Of a stretch of 64,000 nucleotides of DNA, positions 12,641 to 25,567 are shown in pieces. Each line of letters begins with the position of its first letter. The first letter of the stretch is position 1. Origin of the DNA: Paraconiothyrium sp. Pb-2020 (taxonomy: Eukaryota; Ascomycota; Dothideomycetes; Pleosporales; Didymosphaeriaceae). The notes beneath the pieces are model-generated. The model ran no database searches. It saw nothing but the letters and a program-made list of their open reading frames with translations, and had not been told where the DNA came from. Made by a program: the position numbers and the translations under genes. The stretch covers positions 124,001-188,000 of the forward strand of contig JAJUBI010000010.1 of NCBI GenBank assembly GCA_022419385.1, written 5' to 3'.

Positions 12641-15600
12641 TAGCTTTGATGTGTCTATCGCAGCCGGCGAATAGGTTCGATAGCAGCGTCAAGGGCTCTG
12701 GCAGGAATGCGCTGGAGGTTCCCGGGGAAGCTGGTGTCTCGATTTCTCCAGGCATGACGCAATCGACAGCCATTTTCTGCTCCGGAGGCAAGATGAGACC
12801 GATAGTCCTCGCCCTCTGTTGCAATCCCGCTTCTGCCGTGCAGTAGTCTGGGAATGTCGGGCATAGGGATATCCCAATCATACCGCCAGAGACGATAACC
12901 TTTTTTCCCTTTTCTACCTGGGTTGTGTCTGCGTTGCAAGTCTGGTATTGTACATGCGGCTATCAAATCCACCTCGGGGAAAGTACAAGTGGGTTCGCTC
13001 GGCAGCTCGTGGTTGGCGCCATTGAGGTCCGCGGAGTTATACCATGAGTGGCGTCTGTGCCACCAGCGTGGGCAGCCACAAGACCAAAACGCCTCCACCG
13101 ACCCCAGACTATCTTGAATAGATCACACTGGGACGACAAGCTTACTACATCGCACGAACAGAAATCGCCGTTCCCCAGACCCATTCAACGTGGTTGCCTT
13201 TTCCTTCCTTACCTCTCCACGGCGACCCCAGAGCGCAAAGCGGTATCTCTATCAGTGCAAGAAGTCTGCTTCCCAGCTTCCTATGTCACCCTATTGGAGA
13301 AAATCAACCTTGCTTCGCAAGAGGCTGTAATCTACGACGCACCGTAGCGCCGGCGGCGATAGCCCCTTTGGCTGTTCGGATGAATCGAGGCCATGACAAA
13401 TCCTCTTGAACGTGAGGGCGTCGGTGAATACTTGGGCAATATATAACTTTTACGATTCGAAAACAACTTCACGTCCACCGCAGGTCTAAGTCTCTATGCG
13501 TGGGCAACGTGCTTGGACGCGGGCGTAATTTTCATCTTTCAGGGAGCCTATCCGGCCCCGACCCTGTAAATATTACCAAAGACATACACCGTTCATTGTG
13601 CCTCGCGTGCATGAGACATGGGGAGAATGGCTATCTGTTAGCAGCGATGGTGGCCTGTTGAGAGGCGGGGCACCTACACAGCTCAAAAGTTCTCACACTC
13701 CTATCGTTACAATACTCTATGCCGGGTCCAGTAGAAAGCAAAGCTCCTGGGTCTTTTCCATCTCCGAATCTACCCCCGCAAATAGCGCCGCAGGTTGCAT
13801 CGACGGGACTTACGGCTCGACGGACGGATAGAGCAGCAGTATGGTAGAAAGTCTTGGGAGCCATCTACATTTGATAACGAATGCGCGACTCCCAACCATC
13901 TCAATAATCCTCGGTCAAGGAAGCATCTAGTCTCCAAGCAGCACAAATCTCCAATGAGTATTCCCTATGCCACTGTTACGCGATCAGTGGGCTGATCCGA
14001 AGCGAGATAATTGCACGTCACCAGAACGCAGACCACCATCTGCTTTGCCGTTGATCTCGCCTTCGTCTAGCATCTATGTCGTCGTTGTGTCGTTGTGGCA
14101 CGTATCAACTGTACAGTCGCCAATGGAGATCTCGACGCATGGGCCCCAGAGGTCCTTCGCTTGCTCCAGCCGGAACCATTCGAAGCATGACAGCATTCGA
14201 GACCATAAGCTGGGTCACCCTATCGGCTCAAAGCTGTCAATGCATACTACGTACGAGCCTCACTTTCGGATAGTAGTGGATTGCAGGAATTGTTCCCTTC
14301 TCCCATCCCCAGCTTGACGTGGCCGGCGCGTGCATTCACTTTTACCGGTACTCACGCGGGAATAGGATTCTACGAAGGCTTTGGCAGTGGTCATCGAAAA
14401 TTGACTGCAAAGCCGCATCTTAATCACGTAGCCGTCGCATTAGTCATCTCAGCATACGCTGATTAGCATACGCTGATTCTGTGCTGCGAAACCTGGTCAT
14501 CACGATTTACCGTCAGACACTGTTGAAAAATCTCATATTGGCCGATATGCCAGACGCCGGTGGTTTCGCAACACATCTCTCAGACTTTGAGCCTTCCGTG
14601 GCCATTACCCTGGCTTGGCTCTCGCGGAAGCGTCGATCATGTGCGCACGAACCCAGCACCGTACGGCTATGGTAGCAGTGACAGCTTGACGCGAAGTCAT
14701 GGCGATTCGGCGATCCGCGTACGGTCCCTAGATGGCGCAAACAAAATAAGCGCGAAGAAGCGCTACCATATCGTGTCTACGGACAAAAAGTAGCGGTGAC
14801 AAAGTTCGTACATGACTGACATGGCCTCCAGATGGACGAAGACAACTCTTGCCTTGCAGATTCTCGTTGGAAGTGCTTCCACAATCTGTAACTTCGGCTC
14901 GAAGTTTCAGGTAGTCTTTGTGCCCACTGCAGCTTTTGCGGCACCAAGCTTAACGACTTGTCACCGTGAGAACTTCACCAACTTCGCCACATCGAGATTA
15001 TGCCTAGCAGACATACCGTACGGAAGGCTTCAGCATGCCTATATGTTTTCATTCCAAATCGACTGGCTTACGTCATACGCTTGTACAAAGCAGCCATACT
15101 CAAGGCGTACATAGACGTCACATGGAGCTACGATTGTCTTGTATTCGTGCACTGGGCGAAGCCATAGCAGGCGATACATTTTGGAGTCCGGACTATTTCC
15201 AGCTTACAACATGGATGTTTTATTGTAGGCTTCCATAGGGTCAGATAATGCTGCGGAAACCTGTACCCGGAGCTGGTCATGTTGTTGTTGGTGCGCAACC
15301 GGAGTGCGCAATCGTCAACACGCGCGGAGATAGCGTAAGGAGCATGGGAGCAGTGGTGGCATGCAAAAACCAATTTCAAGATAACATCGAAGGCTTGATT
15401 TGTGGTGTTGCTTTGAACCAATGTCTTCTTCCGAATCGAGACTAGCGTGAGCCGGCTAACAAATGAAACGTCACAGCCGTATGATCTTTCATTCCTATAT
15501 ACGTGTTCATCAACGGCTCTTGGGTAGAACTTTGGCATGATCGACTTGATGTTAAAACAGCTGCTTGAGCGAGGCCTGGGTTTCTGGAGCCGGGATCGGC

Positions 15601-16577
15601 ACGCTGGTGCCAGGTTGTGCGCTCCCGTGCTGATAACTGCGCACCTTGCTCCGGGTAAGACGCGCAGGACCCGAAAGTCAGCAAGCTGTCCCACAAGCTC
15701 AAAAAGCTTGCCTAAAACAACTCATAGTTACCAGCGACAGCCTGCTTTCGAGCGAAACAAGCATCAGACGGGATGAGGCGCCGACGATTCGATGACTCTG
15801 CTTGGCAGTAATGGGATCCCCCACGCGGCATTGCTACTCCGCGACATTGCGAAAAGTTACTCTGCAATCACCTAGCATGGATGAAGGATGTCGTTTCCGA
15901 CGACACTGAACATCATCGCGCTACAGTAAGCATGCCCACGATCGCAGTCGCCCCGAGAGATCCCTCTGTAATGCCACAGAGCTGCCAAACTGCGCAGCGT
16001 GCGACAGCAAATGAGCCAAACGTCCTACTCGAAGCGAACGATAGATTCATGTCCAGGATGTCCTAGACTTCGACTATTAACCGTTCGCGCCGCAGACGAA
16101 TAAATGAACCCCTGTGATCCATAAAGCACGTAAATTCGGCAGTGTCTGGCGCACGCGGCACACGCATGTCGCGATAACGGGGCCAGATTGCAAATCGGCC
16201 AATCATCGTCTAGCTAACACCTTCTTTCGCTCACTTCCGGCTCAAGTTGACCAACGTGGGATCAATACCCGACAATTGCTCTTTAGGAGTGCCCACTCGC
16301 GCGGACTCGCCCCGTCGCGGTAGGCTTGCATCGGCAGACCGATTCTTGATTGGAGTGGCCGCCGTGCTTCTGGTATGTCGAACGATGTCGCTACACGCCA
16401 CAAGATGGCGCATACAAGTCCCGCATGCAACGGTACGACGTACTCTAAGCGCCATGGTTACACCCGAGATAAGCTCCAGGCCGAGCCATATATGAGCGCC
16501 TCAACGCTTGTGCGGAAGCTTGGTGAAATTCGACGATAAGTTCTCCGTCTCCCAGTTCTCGAGTGCCAAGCAGCACC
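12641..16577. other. Gene-poor region with short coding-like scraps
   Basis: No complete gene was found. The minus strand at 12615-12881 carries an 88-codon frame that reads as protein (VISGGMIGISLCPTFPDY, then LPPEQKMAVDCVMPG when read slightly upstream). It has no recognisable family and no convincing joined exons. A perfect 14-bp tandem duplication lies at 14451-14478. The plus strand from 14.5 to 15.2 kb contains open stretches broken by many stops. I regard the region as decayed or non-coding DNA. Confidence 0.5.
14451..14478. repeat. Perfect 14-bp tandem duplication
   Basis: AGCATACGCTGATT occurs twice head to tail with no change. Perfect identity in otherwise decayed sequence suggests a recent slippage event. 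Confidence 0.9.
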
Positions 16578-18482
16578 ATGGGTATGTAGGCGCCTTATTC
16601 AGGAAATCCATCTTACTTGCCTGACATGGAAACAGCTGTCGCGCAAGACCACCGTCCCACAGGCCATGAGAAGCATGACCTCGAAGCTGTCTCTGATACG
16701 CCGTTAGAGGAATACATTGCACCTACTCGAGAAGAAGCATCGACACTGAGGAAGGTGGCCGGCAGCATCCCATCTATCGCATACCTTATCTGTTTCGTCG
16801 AAGTCGCGGAGCGCGCATCATACTATGGCGCCAAGGGTGTTTTCAACAACTACATGCAATTTCCTCTCCCCAAGGGCGGAAATGGAGCGGGCGCCGTTCC
16901 AAAGGACAAACCCAATGCACATGCCGGAGCCCTGTAGGTTTCTCCCTCGTATCTTGTACCGAGGTGGTGAGCTGATGGATGAATTCCCATAGTAATCAAG
17001 GTCTTCAATTCGCGTCGGCAATGGGCCTGCTGTTCACCTTCCTCTCGTACACCATACCCATTTTCGGAGCATGGCTTGCCGATGCGAAGATAGGTAGGTT
17101 CAAAGCGATCGTCTGGGGCGTGGTCATCGGCGGCGTCTCACACGTAATCATGATCGGTGGTGCAGCCCCGTCACTCCTAAAAGCTGGCAAAGGTCTGGCA
17201 CCGTTCATGGTCAGCTTCATATTGCTTGCCATCGGCGCTGGCATGTTCAAACCAAACGTTTCGCCTATACTACTCGATCAGTATCAACACCAGAAGCCGT
17301 ACGTCAAGACACTTCGAAGTGGAGAAAGAGTCATTGTCGACCCCGAAACTACGATCCAGCGCATATGCCTCTATTTTTACGCATTCATAAATGTTGGAGC
17401 CTTTTTCGCCATTGCTTGTGTATACACGGAGAAATACGTCGGGTTCTGGGCCGCCTTTCTGCTGCCCGGAATCGTGTACTTTCTGCTTCCCATTCTTCTG
17501 ATCTTCATGAACAAGAGACTGGTCAAGCTGCCACCTTCCGGGTCGGACATCCCCCAGTTCTTCAAAATAATCGGCACGGCAATCAAGCACAACAGGTATA
17601 GACTTTGGGGCAAGAATTACTGGGAGGTGGCAAAACCATCCGCACTATCCAGCAAAGGCATCACCGTGTCGTGGACGGACAAGGACGTGACCGATGTATA
17701 TCGGACCCTCGTCGCGTGTCAGATCTTTCTCTACATGCCCGTCTGGTACATGAACGACGGCGGCATCGGCGCCGTGGGCTCCAACCAAGGGGCCGCCATG
17801 ACGACGAACGGGGCCCCCAACGACCTCCTCGCCAAGCTCAACCCGCTCACCATCCTCATCGTGACCCCCATCCTCAGCCACGGACTCTACCCTCTGCTGC
17901 GCCGTTACAACATCAAGTTCGGTCGCATAAGCCGCATCACCACCGGCTTCCTCCTTGCAGCGATATCCGGCGTGATCGGCGCCATCATCCAGTACCGCGT
18001 GTACAAGACCTCACCATGCGGTTACGCAGCCTCTACGTGCGATGACGTCAGTCCCATCAGCATCTGGTGGCAGCTTCCCAACGTCAGTCTGGGTGCCATC
18101 TCCGAAGTCTTCGTCAACGTCACCGGTTATGAATTGGCGTATGCCCGCGCACCACCGCGCATGAAGAGTATCGTTGTAGCGCTGTTCTTGTTCAATACGG
18201 CCCTGAGTGTCGCGATGAGCGAGATTCTGATCCCGGCCATTGTAGATCCACATCTGATTGTAAGTGCGACCCACCCGCTTGAGATGACCGTACTGACCGA
18301 AAACCCAGTGGGTGTGGGCAGGACCTGCGATTGCGCTGTTCGTACAGACTGCGATCTTTTGGTGGAGGCATCATCACTTGAACAACGACGATTTCCTTGT
18401 GCACGGGGATGAGGGTGATGTGATTCCGGTGGAGGCCGCGGGGCAGTTCAGTGTGGTTGTAGATGCTGAGAGGAAGGCGTGA
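16578..18482 (+). CDS. POT/PTR2-family proton-coupled oligopeptide transporter
   Basis: Proposed exons are 16578-16581, 16636-16933, 16993-18259 and 18309-18482 (580 aa, usual for fungal PTR2 proteins). The introns have donors GTATGT, GTAGGT and GTAAGT. The first has a CTGAC branch site, and all joins keep the frame. Family motifs are VEVAERASYYG near residue 56 (the ExxER..YY proton-coupling signature, with Ala in place of the usual Phe), GAWLADAKIGR in the next helices, and FYAFINVGAFF (second PTR2 signature). It ends VWAGPAIALFVQTAIFWWR in the last helix. About 12 hydrophobic segments place it in the plasma membrane, importing di- and tripeptides with protons. ATG 16578 has the context CACCATGG but needs a 54-nt first intron. 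ATG 16626 gives an intronless N-terminus in the same frame. No stop or frameshift is seen, so the gene looks functional. Confidence 0.9.
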
Positions 18483-21400
18483 GAGACTAGAACTTGATCA
18501 GATTGGGACCGGAGTAACGAAGCGTCTCTGGTCAACTTGGTCTGTCCACATGACGTAATGCATAACAAGTTTTCCATTTCCGAACGTGTGTTGCGCAAAG
18601 CGTCTGCCCGAGGAGGCAAAGGTCCGGTCTGTACCTAATCACATGGGTGCTGCTAGTCGAGAATCGTCTGGTCTGTCCAAGGTGGCACTGTCTTACACCG
18701 ATCCTAGTTTCCTCCATCGTGAACTAGATTCCTTAATCATGTCCCTCACTCGATATATGAATCCAAGCCCCCCAGAACAGCGATCGATGTTCCCGCCGCG
18801 TTGAGAACACGAGTCCAAGTGTACGCAAGATGGATACGAATCATCACCAACATCTATTGTAAGATTATTCTTACTTGAAGTGGAAACGATACTCTTAGAA
18901 ACTTACGCCAGCTATTTCTCCTAGATACATCGCACTCAAGGACGTAGGGTGCGGGAACAATATATCAGTCGAATTAATTTCACGTATGCCATTGATCGCA
19001 CTTTATCAAGCTTGGGTCTTCCCCAACCATGCGGTGCCAACGTATATACTTCTTGCGGTAGTCTTGGGAATTGACGCTGTACACTACTTATGCTGCGCCA
19101 GTCTACAGACATGCTATACTCTCCTCATCAAAAGACCGGAGTCATCTTAATGACATAGCAGTCTGGTTGACACGGATTCCGAACGGCGAACCCAACCTGC
19201 TTGTACGAACATGTCCTAGCGCATAAATAGGCGCATTCTTTTCGCTTTCTGTAAGCATTGTAAAGTGGAAAAGACCAGACGATGTAGGCGTAGCTGCCCT
19301 TGCTCCGTGGCCTGCAAGAGGAACAACTGCGCGTCATCCAATCTGGCGCTCCGTAATCACTCACTTCGGCTTCTTGACACCTCGATCACTTGACGTGGTT
19401 GGTGCCCGAGGGATAGACGTCATAACGGAGAGCTCTTGTTCTCCCTGCACAAGATGGCGCTCTGATGTTGCGTTTCCTTGTTCGAGAGCCGTCCAGGGGC
19501 AACTCCACGTTAGCATGCCGGGGTATATTCTTACAGAGGCGCTCACTGTGCTTCACTATGAACTCGTATCGCATTACTACACACTGATTGGCACGAAAAT
19601 ATGGGCACGGAAACAGTACACTCCATCCTCGAGCTCGCAATCGAGCAGGTAAACTGGGTTGTAATGAGATGGTGTAGGAGGGGCAGCCGAGGTTAGTACA
19701 TGAAAATGTTTTCGAATAATGCGAAAGATTGGGTATTGGTACATGTAGATATCTGGAAGCTAGTGTACAAGATGAAGGAAGACGAAAGTGAGGTGAGTGA
19801 TGCAACAGTTAACAGCGGTTGGTGTACTATGGTTCAATCCCAAGAACCACCACTCGACAGATTACCAAGTCAACACTATAGCTATTCTTAAGAACGTCGC
19901 TTAGCAACACGTGATCAGATTGGCGAAAGAAGATAATGGTGGCTTGTGCCTCGAGAGTGTGCGTGCCCTTCTCAAGAACGTGACTCGTGGCCACCGTCAA
20001 CCCCATCCTGGGACCAAAACGGCCGGTCAGCTGCCAGTATGCCTCTAATCCATAGGTAGAAAAAGGCCACAACTCGAACAACGTCCTGAAACGTTCAATG
20101 ACCTCAACGCACTCGAAGGACACCAGGTATGCTATGTCATGTTGAATTAGACGATGCAAGTATCGATCTCACTGAAAATTCAATTCAGAGATGGCATGCT
20201 TCTCGCCTAGGGCGTCTTATATTAACTACCAATCGCCATGCGCATGTAGCGGTGGACTAGCCTTTTCGCCTCTAGAACGATGCTACAATAGAGCAGTCCA
20301 TCTGCGCGATTGACGAAACGGCTAGAGTATGTTATGTCCTCGGGCCGCGTGGCAGCTCTGCTGCGTGCAAGCGGCTCCTTTACAGATCCTTCAGGCTGTT
20401 CTTCAAGCACGCCATTGGACACGATACGGATATTGTTTACCACGTCTCGCATTACGGGCATCTTCAGCTCTTGCCTTGCGCCTAGTAAGTATTGCATTAT
20501 TCATACCTCAACGCCAGGTAGATGAGTCTGTATTCGTGGCTTGCTGATTAAGTGTGCCATTCTCGCATATCATGCCCACGTTGTTATTCGACCAATGAGC
20601 GTACGTCTTCACGGTTACGAATAAGACCCGAACGACTTCCTGACTTGGCCGTAATGGATTGTCCGACGGCAGCCTCGAGAAACCAATACAGGTAATGGCT
20701 ACCGACGCTGATCCCGTATCTATTAGCATGAAGGCTGCCGAGCGTTGTCTGGGTCTACCGTAATCGTCGGCCGCCAGCGCGACTTTTCGCGATGAATGGA
20801 TGGCGTTGGGGTTCAGCCTGGTCGAACAAGTACCACCGGGGACTGCCTAATACGGTGCGAGGTATTTATAGCGCCAATGGACCACTATCAGAATCCGCAC
20901 GGCTGACTTGCATTGGGTATGTGGTATAATTCAAACGTTTGCACTTTACTCGGTATAAATCATTAGCTCGTGTAGGTCTAGCTGCAGCCATCCAAGTGGA
21001 GATTACGACGTCATTCGGTTCTCCATTTGCGTTTAGGGCCACCATTACCTACTGATGTAGATTGATTCTGTCATCTGAACATGCATGTCCATCGTAGCAT
21101 ATACAACCACGACATAACGTACACGGAATCGGAGAGTAGTTACGGATTATCTCTTACAATAGAAAATGCTATCGTCTTGATCGATCAAGGCGTAATTAAA
21201 GTGTGATGCAATACAACGCCTATGCCCATAGTCAAGAACCCCGCTCAGAACTACTCCCGTAGCATAACGTTTGGTATCAAAGCCTCTACGCTACTTGTGG
21301 TCGATGTAGTGTCCCGTCCCTAGCTTTTAGAAGCGAATCACAACAGAGCTTACGTAGTCTGCCTAACCTAGCCTTCCGAACATATCCTACCTACAAGTCC

Positions 21401-23877
21401 ACATGTCCCTAGTATATAGCCACTCATTCTCATGCTACCTCATCCATCTGCTTTTCGAAATCGAGCGTGAGGTCGGACTCATAAGGCTCAAATCCAATGC
21501 GCCGCCGCGGTGGTCAGATACCCAGACCCGATCATAAATTCTGCAGATACGAAACCGCTGCCTCAACTTCATTCTGTCCTCAGCGGATTTGAAGATTCCA
21601 CGCGAGCGGGGAAGCCCAAGGACGATCTGAACTCGAATGTCGTAATCGTGGGACAATTTGATGAACTGCAGCAAATCATTTCGCGCCCTTTCAGAAACAA
21701 AAGCATGGTCCACAAGGTATATCACAAGGGTGCGAAGCCCGCCGCGTCCTAAACTGTACAACACGAAGTTTCCCTAAGCACATAATTCGTAGAGTGGGTT
21801 GGTCGACGAGAACATAGTGAGGGACTTATCTGGAAATCCAGGTCAAGATCAGCCCTTGTACAGCCCCGTCCTACGTCTTCAGCGTAGGTTTTGATCATTA
21901 TCGTAAGGCGTGACACTACCTACTAGAAGGGGCTTCAGAGGTCCGACCACTACATACATCTCACTGGGCAGACTACCAATTCGTACCAATTGAAGGAATG
22001 AAAACGGGCGTTGTGGATAAGTCTGAGTAGTTAATTGACATTTTTCTTACCGATAAGACACTTTACGAAACTCCGCCTCTTCGTGTACGGTACAGTGTGT
22101 CGCAAGAATTGCCAATAGTAGCGTTCTAACAATCATGGTAACAAAAGGTTCGGCGTTTGCAAGGATTTCTAGTAAAATCTCTAATAGAGCAGGGACGGCG
22201 CGAAGCTTAACGCGTGCTGTTTAATCTGCACGGGCGCTAGGCACTCGTACCTGAGACGACGTCTTTTATCGAGCGAAACCCCATCTTTCCCAATGTAGGT
22301 TCACCGTGACACGTAACTCCGTAGGCAAATCCAGGAAGCCGAGAAAAGCGGCGCTCATAAAAGCTCGCCGAACAAGCGTATGCAGCGGTTGTCTCGCGTT
22401 AAACAAGCGAGGGCCTGGGAAGATCGCAAGTATACAGACGAGCGAGACTTACAAGGGGATGTAAAACTAAGCTACCTTAGTAACCTACCGCATTGCAATG
22501 CGGGATGTGGTGATTAGCAGATATCCTACGGGTTACGGGCATGGCCTGTTGAAAGTCCCAATATGTCGGACATGTAAGGTGGAATCCGGTGAAACTTGTA
22601 AGGTATATGGAGCAGACCGCTCGTGCTCCTTATACGGGCTGTTCCATGACCAATCTGCCACGTCAACAATCCACACTCGCACGAGCAGCCCATCCCGTCA
22701 CGTGACCTACGAGTGAGTTCTATACAGGCTTTTACGGCCGCTCCATCTCTGTCATCGGCATGTTCTCACCGCCAAGCAGCCACGTTCAGCGCTTCGCGGG
22801 AACAGTGCTCCGGCAAGGACAACAGTGAAGCACCCCGAACGCGCAATGTGCGAACCGTGTTTGCTTGCTATGAAGGCCTGATCACGGCGGTGGAAAGATG
22901 GTCGAGTGTGGCCGATAGTCGCAACAGCAGGGTGCCTGGACACGATCGCCACATCGACTGTCTTGTGGTCTATGCCATGCGAGCTTTACACCGTAGTGCT
23001 GCAAATACCGCCGGGTCCATAGAGTCATACGGCACGTTGTCCACTTTCAAAACACACGCATCCAGACAACATCAGGCTACCGATACAGCGCAAGTCGCCC
23101 ACTTATCCGGCTAGTGATATCGTCCCACGAATGTTGATGTCTGTCATTCAAGCATCGTCGGTCTAGATCGCTATAGACCTTGGTACCATACTCGTTAGTT
23201 CCTTCCTCGTTGCTGTTGGGATAGTTCTACGGAGGAAGCTGTGTTTTGATCTCGCCGAGCTCTGTCCATGGCGCATCGGCCAGGGTTCGCGGTACCTCAA
23301 AACGACACCGCGTGCACCATTTCTAGCACGAGAACGGGCGGCGGTAGCCACATTAATCGTGAGGCCACCGTTCCGGAGAAGGAAGCGGGCGATTGTGACA
23401 GAAGCGAAAGAGAAGCCATATACAACAGTGCACATCCTCGTGACAGTTTCGAACAGCCATACTCGCGACTTTACTGCAGATGCCGAACGGCGGTGAGCGC
23501 ATCAGCGCATCGAGAACGGTTTCCCACCCCACCAGAAGCATAGCATCGCCGAGCTGCGGACGTTGTTGAACAGCACGTCGAAACGACGTCGGAAACAGTC
23601 CTGGGGAAGCAACGAGTTGCTCGAGGCCTTATTAGTTCGCACGCTGCGCCCGGTCTGCTGGAATAACGCGGAGGTCTCCGTCGCTTCATTGGTGCCTTTG
23701 GGGAAGAAGCTTGACATGGCCAACACGTAAGTCACGTCGGAAGACGCCACCTTCCCTACACATGATCATTCACGAGTGGCACACAGAACGGAGGGATGGC
23801 CGGTGCAAAGCGGGCTGCGGTTGAGCGATGTATATTGAAGTTCTCAACGGTGCGGAGCAGCTGTCTCGGCGTAAGAA
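18483..23877. other. Gene-poor region between peptide transporter and esterase
   Basis: Nothing here can be supported as a complete gene. A minus-strand frame at 21435-21764 reads like a protein fragment. A minus-strand frame at 23502-23750 contains FDVLFNNV, faintly like a short-chain dehydrogenase, but no other motif of that family is present. No repeats of note were seen. Confidence 0.5.
21435..21764 (-). pseudogene. Unrecognised protein-like fragment
   Basis: A 109-codon open frame reads like protein (LRTLVIYLVDHAFVSERARN, then LLQFIKLSHDYDIRVQIVL). The charged and hydrophobic residues alternate as in folded domains. No family is recognised, no upstream exon could be joined, and the neighbouring DNA looks non-coding. 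It is probably a remnant of a fungal hypothetical protein, but could be chance. Confidence 0.25.
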
Positions 23878-25030
23878 TCAAGATAGCCCATAGGCCTTCT
23901 TCAATGATAAGACGACCATGTCGTTCCACTTCTTACCCTCTTCGCAGATGTCGTCCAGTATCGCCGCGGTGTGCGGCATGCCTGGCATCATGTAATATTC
24001 CGCCTCGTTCCCAGCAGCCTTCAGCTTCTTGTAGTATTCGTATCCCTCGTCCCTCAACGGATCCATCTCCGCCGTGACGACCAGCGCGGGCGCAAGATTC
24101 GCGAGTGACGGAGCACGGATGGGCGACACGGCAGGATTCTGCGACGGTATTAGCAGCCACTTCTTGAACGGCGGGATCCAAGGTGCGACCGTCTGAGCTC
24201 ACATTGTACGTTCCCTGCTCTCTCGGCACCCCCAGGAAATGCCGCGCGAAATACTCCATCCGCTCCCCGCTCAGCGGGACCGTCTCGTACATCTCCCGAT
24301 AACTCTCGTACGGTGCGTCCTCCTTGACCCGCCCTTGCTCGTCGAACTGATCCATATCGCACACTGGCACATGTAGTTGCTGCAGCACGAGCGGTATCCC
24401 GGCGTCCCGCGCGCGCTGGGCGACGACCGCGCTGAGATGCCCGCCTGCCGATGGGCCCCCGACTGCGACGCGGGAAGTGTCGAGGTCAAAAGGTTGAGCC
24501 TGCGTCTTCACGACGTGCAGCAGCCCATCCCACGCGTCCTCGACAGGCACGGGGAACGGGTGCTCTGGCGAGCAGCGGTATTCCACGTCGAAGACAACAG
24601 CGCCCGTACCGTTGACGATGCGCTTGCAGTGCTCCGTATCCGTGTCGATATCGCCAAAGACCCAACCGCCGCCGTGGTAGTTTACGAACACCGGCCTCCC
24701 TCTGCCCTCGTCCTCGAATGCGCCTTCTCTCGGCTCGTAGACTCGGATCTTTATCTTGTTCTTGCCATTGTCCACAGGACACTCGATATCGCTAATGCGG
24801 CCAACGTTTGGGGCGTCGGCGATTGCTTTGCCGAAGCTGGTGATGTACTTGCGAGGGTTGGCGCGGAAGTCGGTGATGGGAACTTGGTGCGTGTGCAGAC
24901 GGCCGACAGCGTAGGCCTCATGGTATCGCACGAAGATTGGGTCGAAGCGGGCGCGGAGACGCGGGGCAATAGCGTTAAGCGGCGGGCGGGAGAGCGCGGC
25001 GGGCTTGAGGGTGGTCGCCTGTGAGGACAT
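23878..25030 (-). CDS. Alpha/beta-hydrolase, hormone-sensitive-lipase (HSL) type esterase
   Basis: Exons on the minus strand are 25030-24203 and 24138-23878, giving 362 aa. The intron (24202-24139, 64 nt) has a GTGAGC donor, a GCTAATA branch region and a GCAG acceptor. Joining restores the frame at the family position just before SPIRAPSLANLAPALVV. The oxyanion-hole motif HGGGW is at residues 119-123. The nucleophile is S194 in GGPSAGGH (Pro where most members have Asp). The acid D302 is in MDPLRDEG and the base H332 is in GMPHTAA, so the triad is complete. There is no signal peptide, so it is probably a cytoplasmic carboxyl-esterase or lipase; the substrate is unknown. The next gene upstream on the same strand is the HET-domain gene. 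Start ATG 25030 is the first in frame. The gene looks intact. Confidence 0.88.
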
Positions 25031-25567
25031 CGTGAGTGACTATCGCGGATTGCGACGGATTGGAGGACAATAGGGAGCCCCGTGGACTGGGCGAAGTTTG
25101 GTACTTACCGGAGGATTCTTGGACAGCAGACAGGATGCCTGTTTCGAGTAACCCGGAGGGTTGCAGCGAGCAGCGGGGCATGGACATGATTCAGGGAGGG
25201 CGGGGTGCGGGTGGGACGGCAGAATTTGGGCCCCGGCGCGGAAAAACCAGCGGATCCGGAACCACGGCCAATCAGCGGCGACACACCGATCACATGACCG
25301 ACAGATCGAGATTAGCCTTAAAGACGGCGAACACGGCGGCGGTGGCTCCTCGGGCGACTCTTACAGTAGAGATAAAGCCCCCACGCATACTGCATCCTTT
25401 TGCTTCCCGATTGCGTGCAGCGTACCGTCTGGCACCCCAGCGTGATCTATCACTCTCTGTGCCGCTGAAGTCCACTGTCCTATGGACATTCCCGATCGCA
25501 GTATGGAGACACTTCGCCAACATGGTGCGTATACCAAAGAAAACACATTCGTATGGTCTTGATAATG
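25031..25567. other. Intergenic spacer between esterase promoter and HET gene end
   Basis: About 540 bp serves as the esterase upstream region and the 3' flank of the HET gene. A plus-strand open frame crosses this spacer and the HET 3' end, but it has no motif and is taken as a shadow. No clear regulatory site was recognised. Confidence 0.5.

Noticed and set aside
15128..15694. Minus-strand open frame of 188 codons
   Set aside because: No family motif or coding-like segments, and other frames overlap; it is probably chance in decayed DNA.
23502..23750. Minus-strand frame with FDVLFNNV, resembling a short-chain dehydrogenase
   Set aside because: No TGxxxGxG nucleotide-binding motif or YxxxK catalytic motif could be found in any nearby frame.
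24377..25024. Plus-strand open frame of 215 codons
   Set aside because: It is fully antisense to the HSL-type esterase exon 1, whose motifs are unmistakable.
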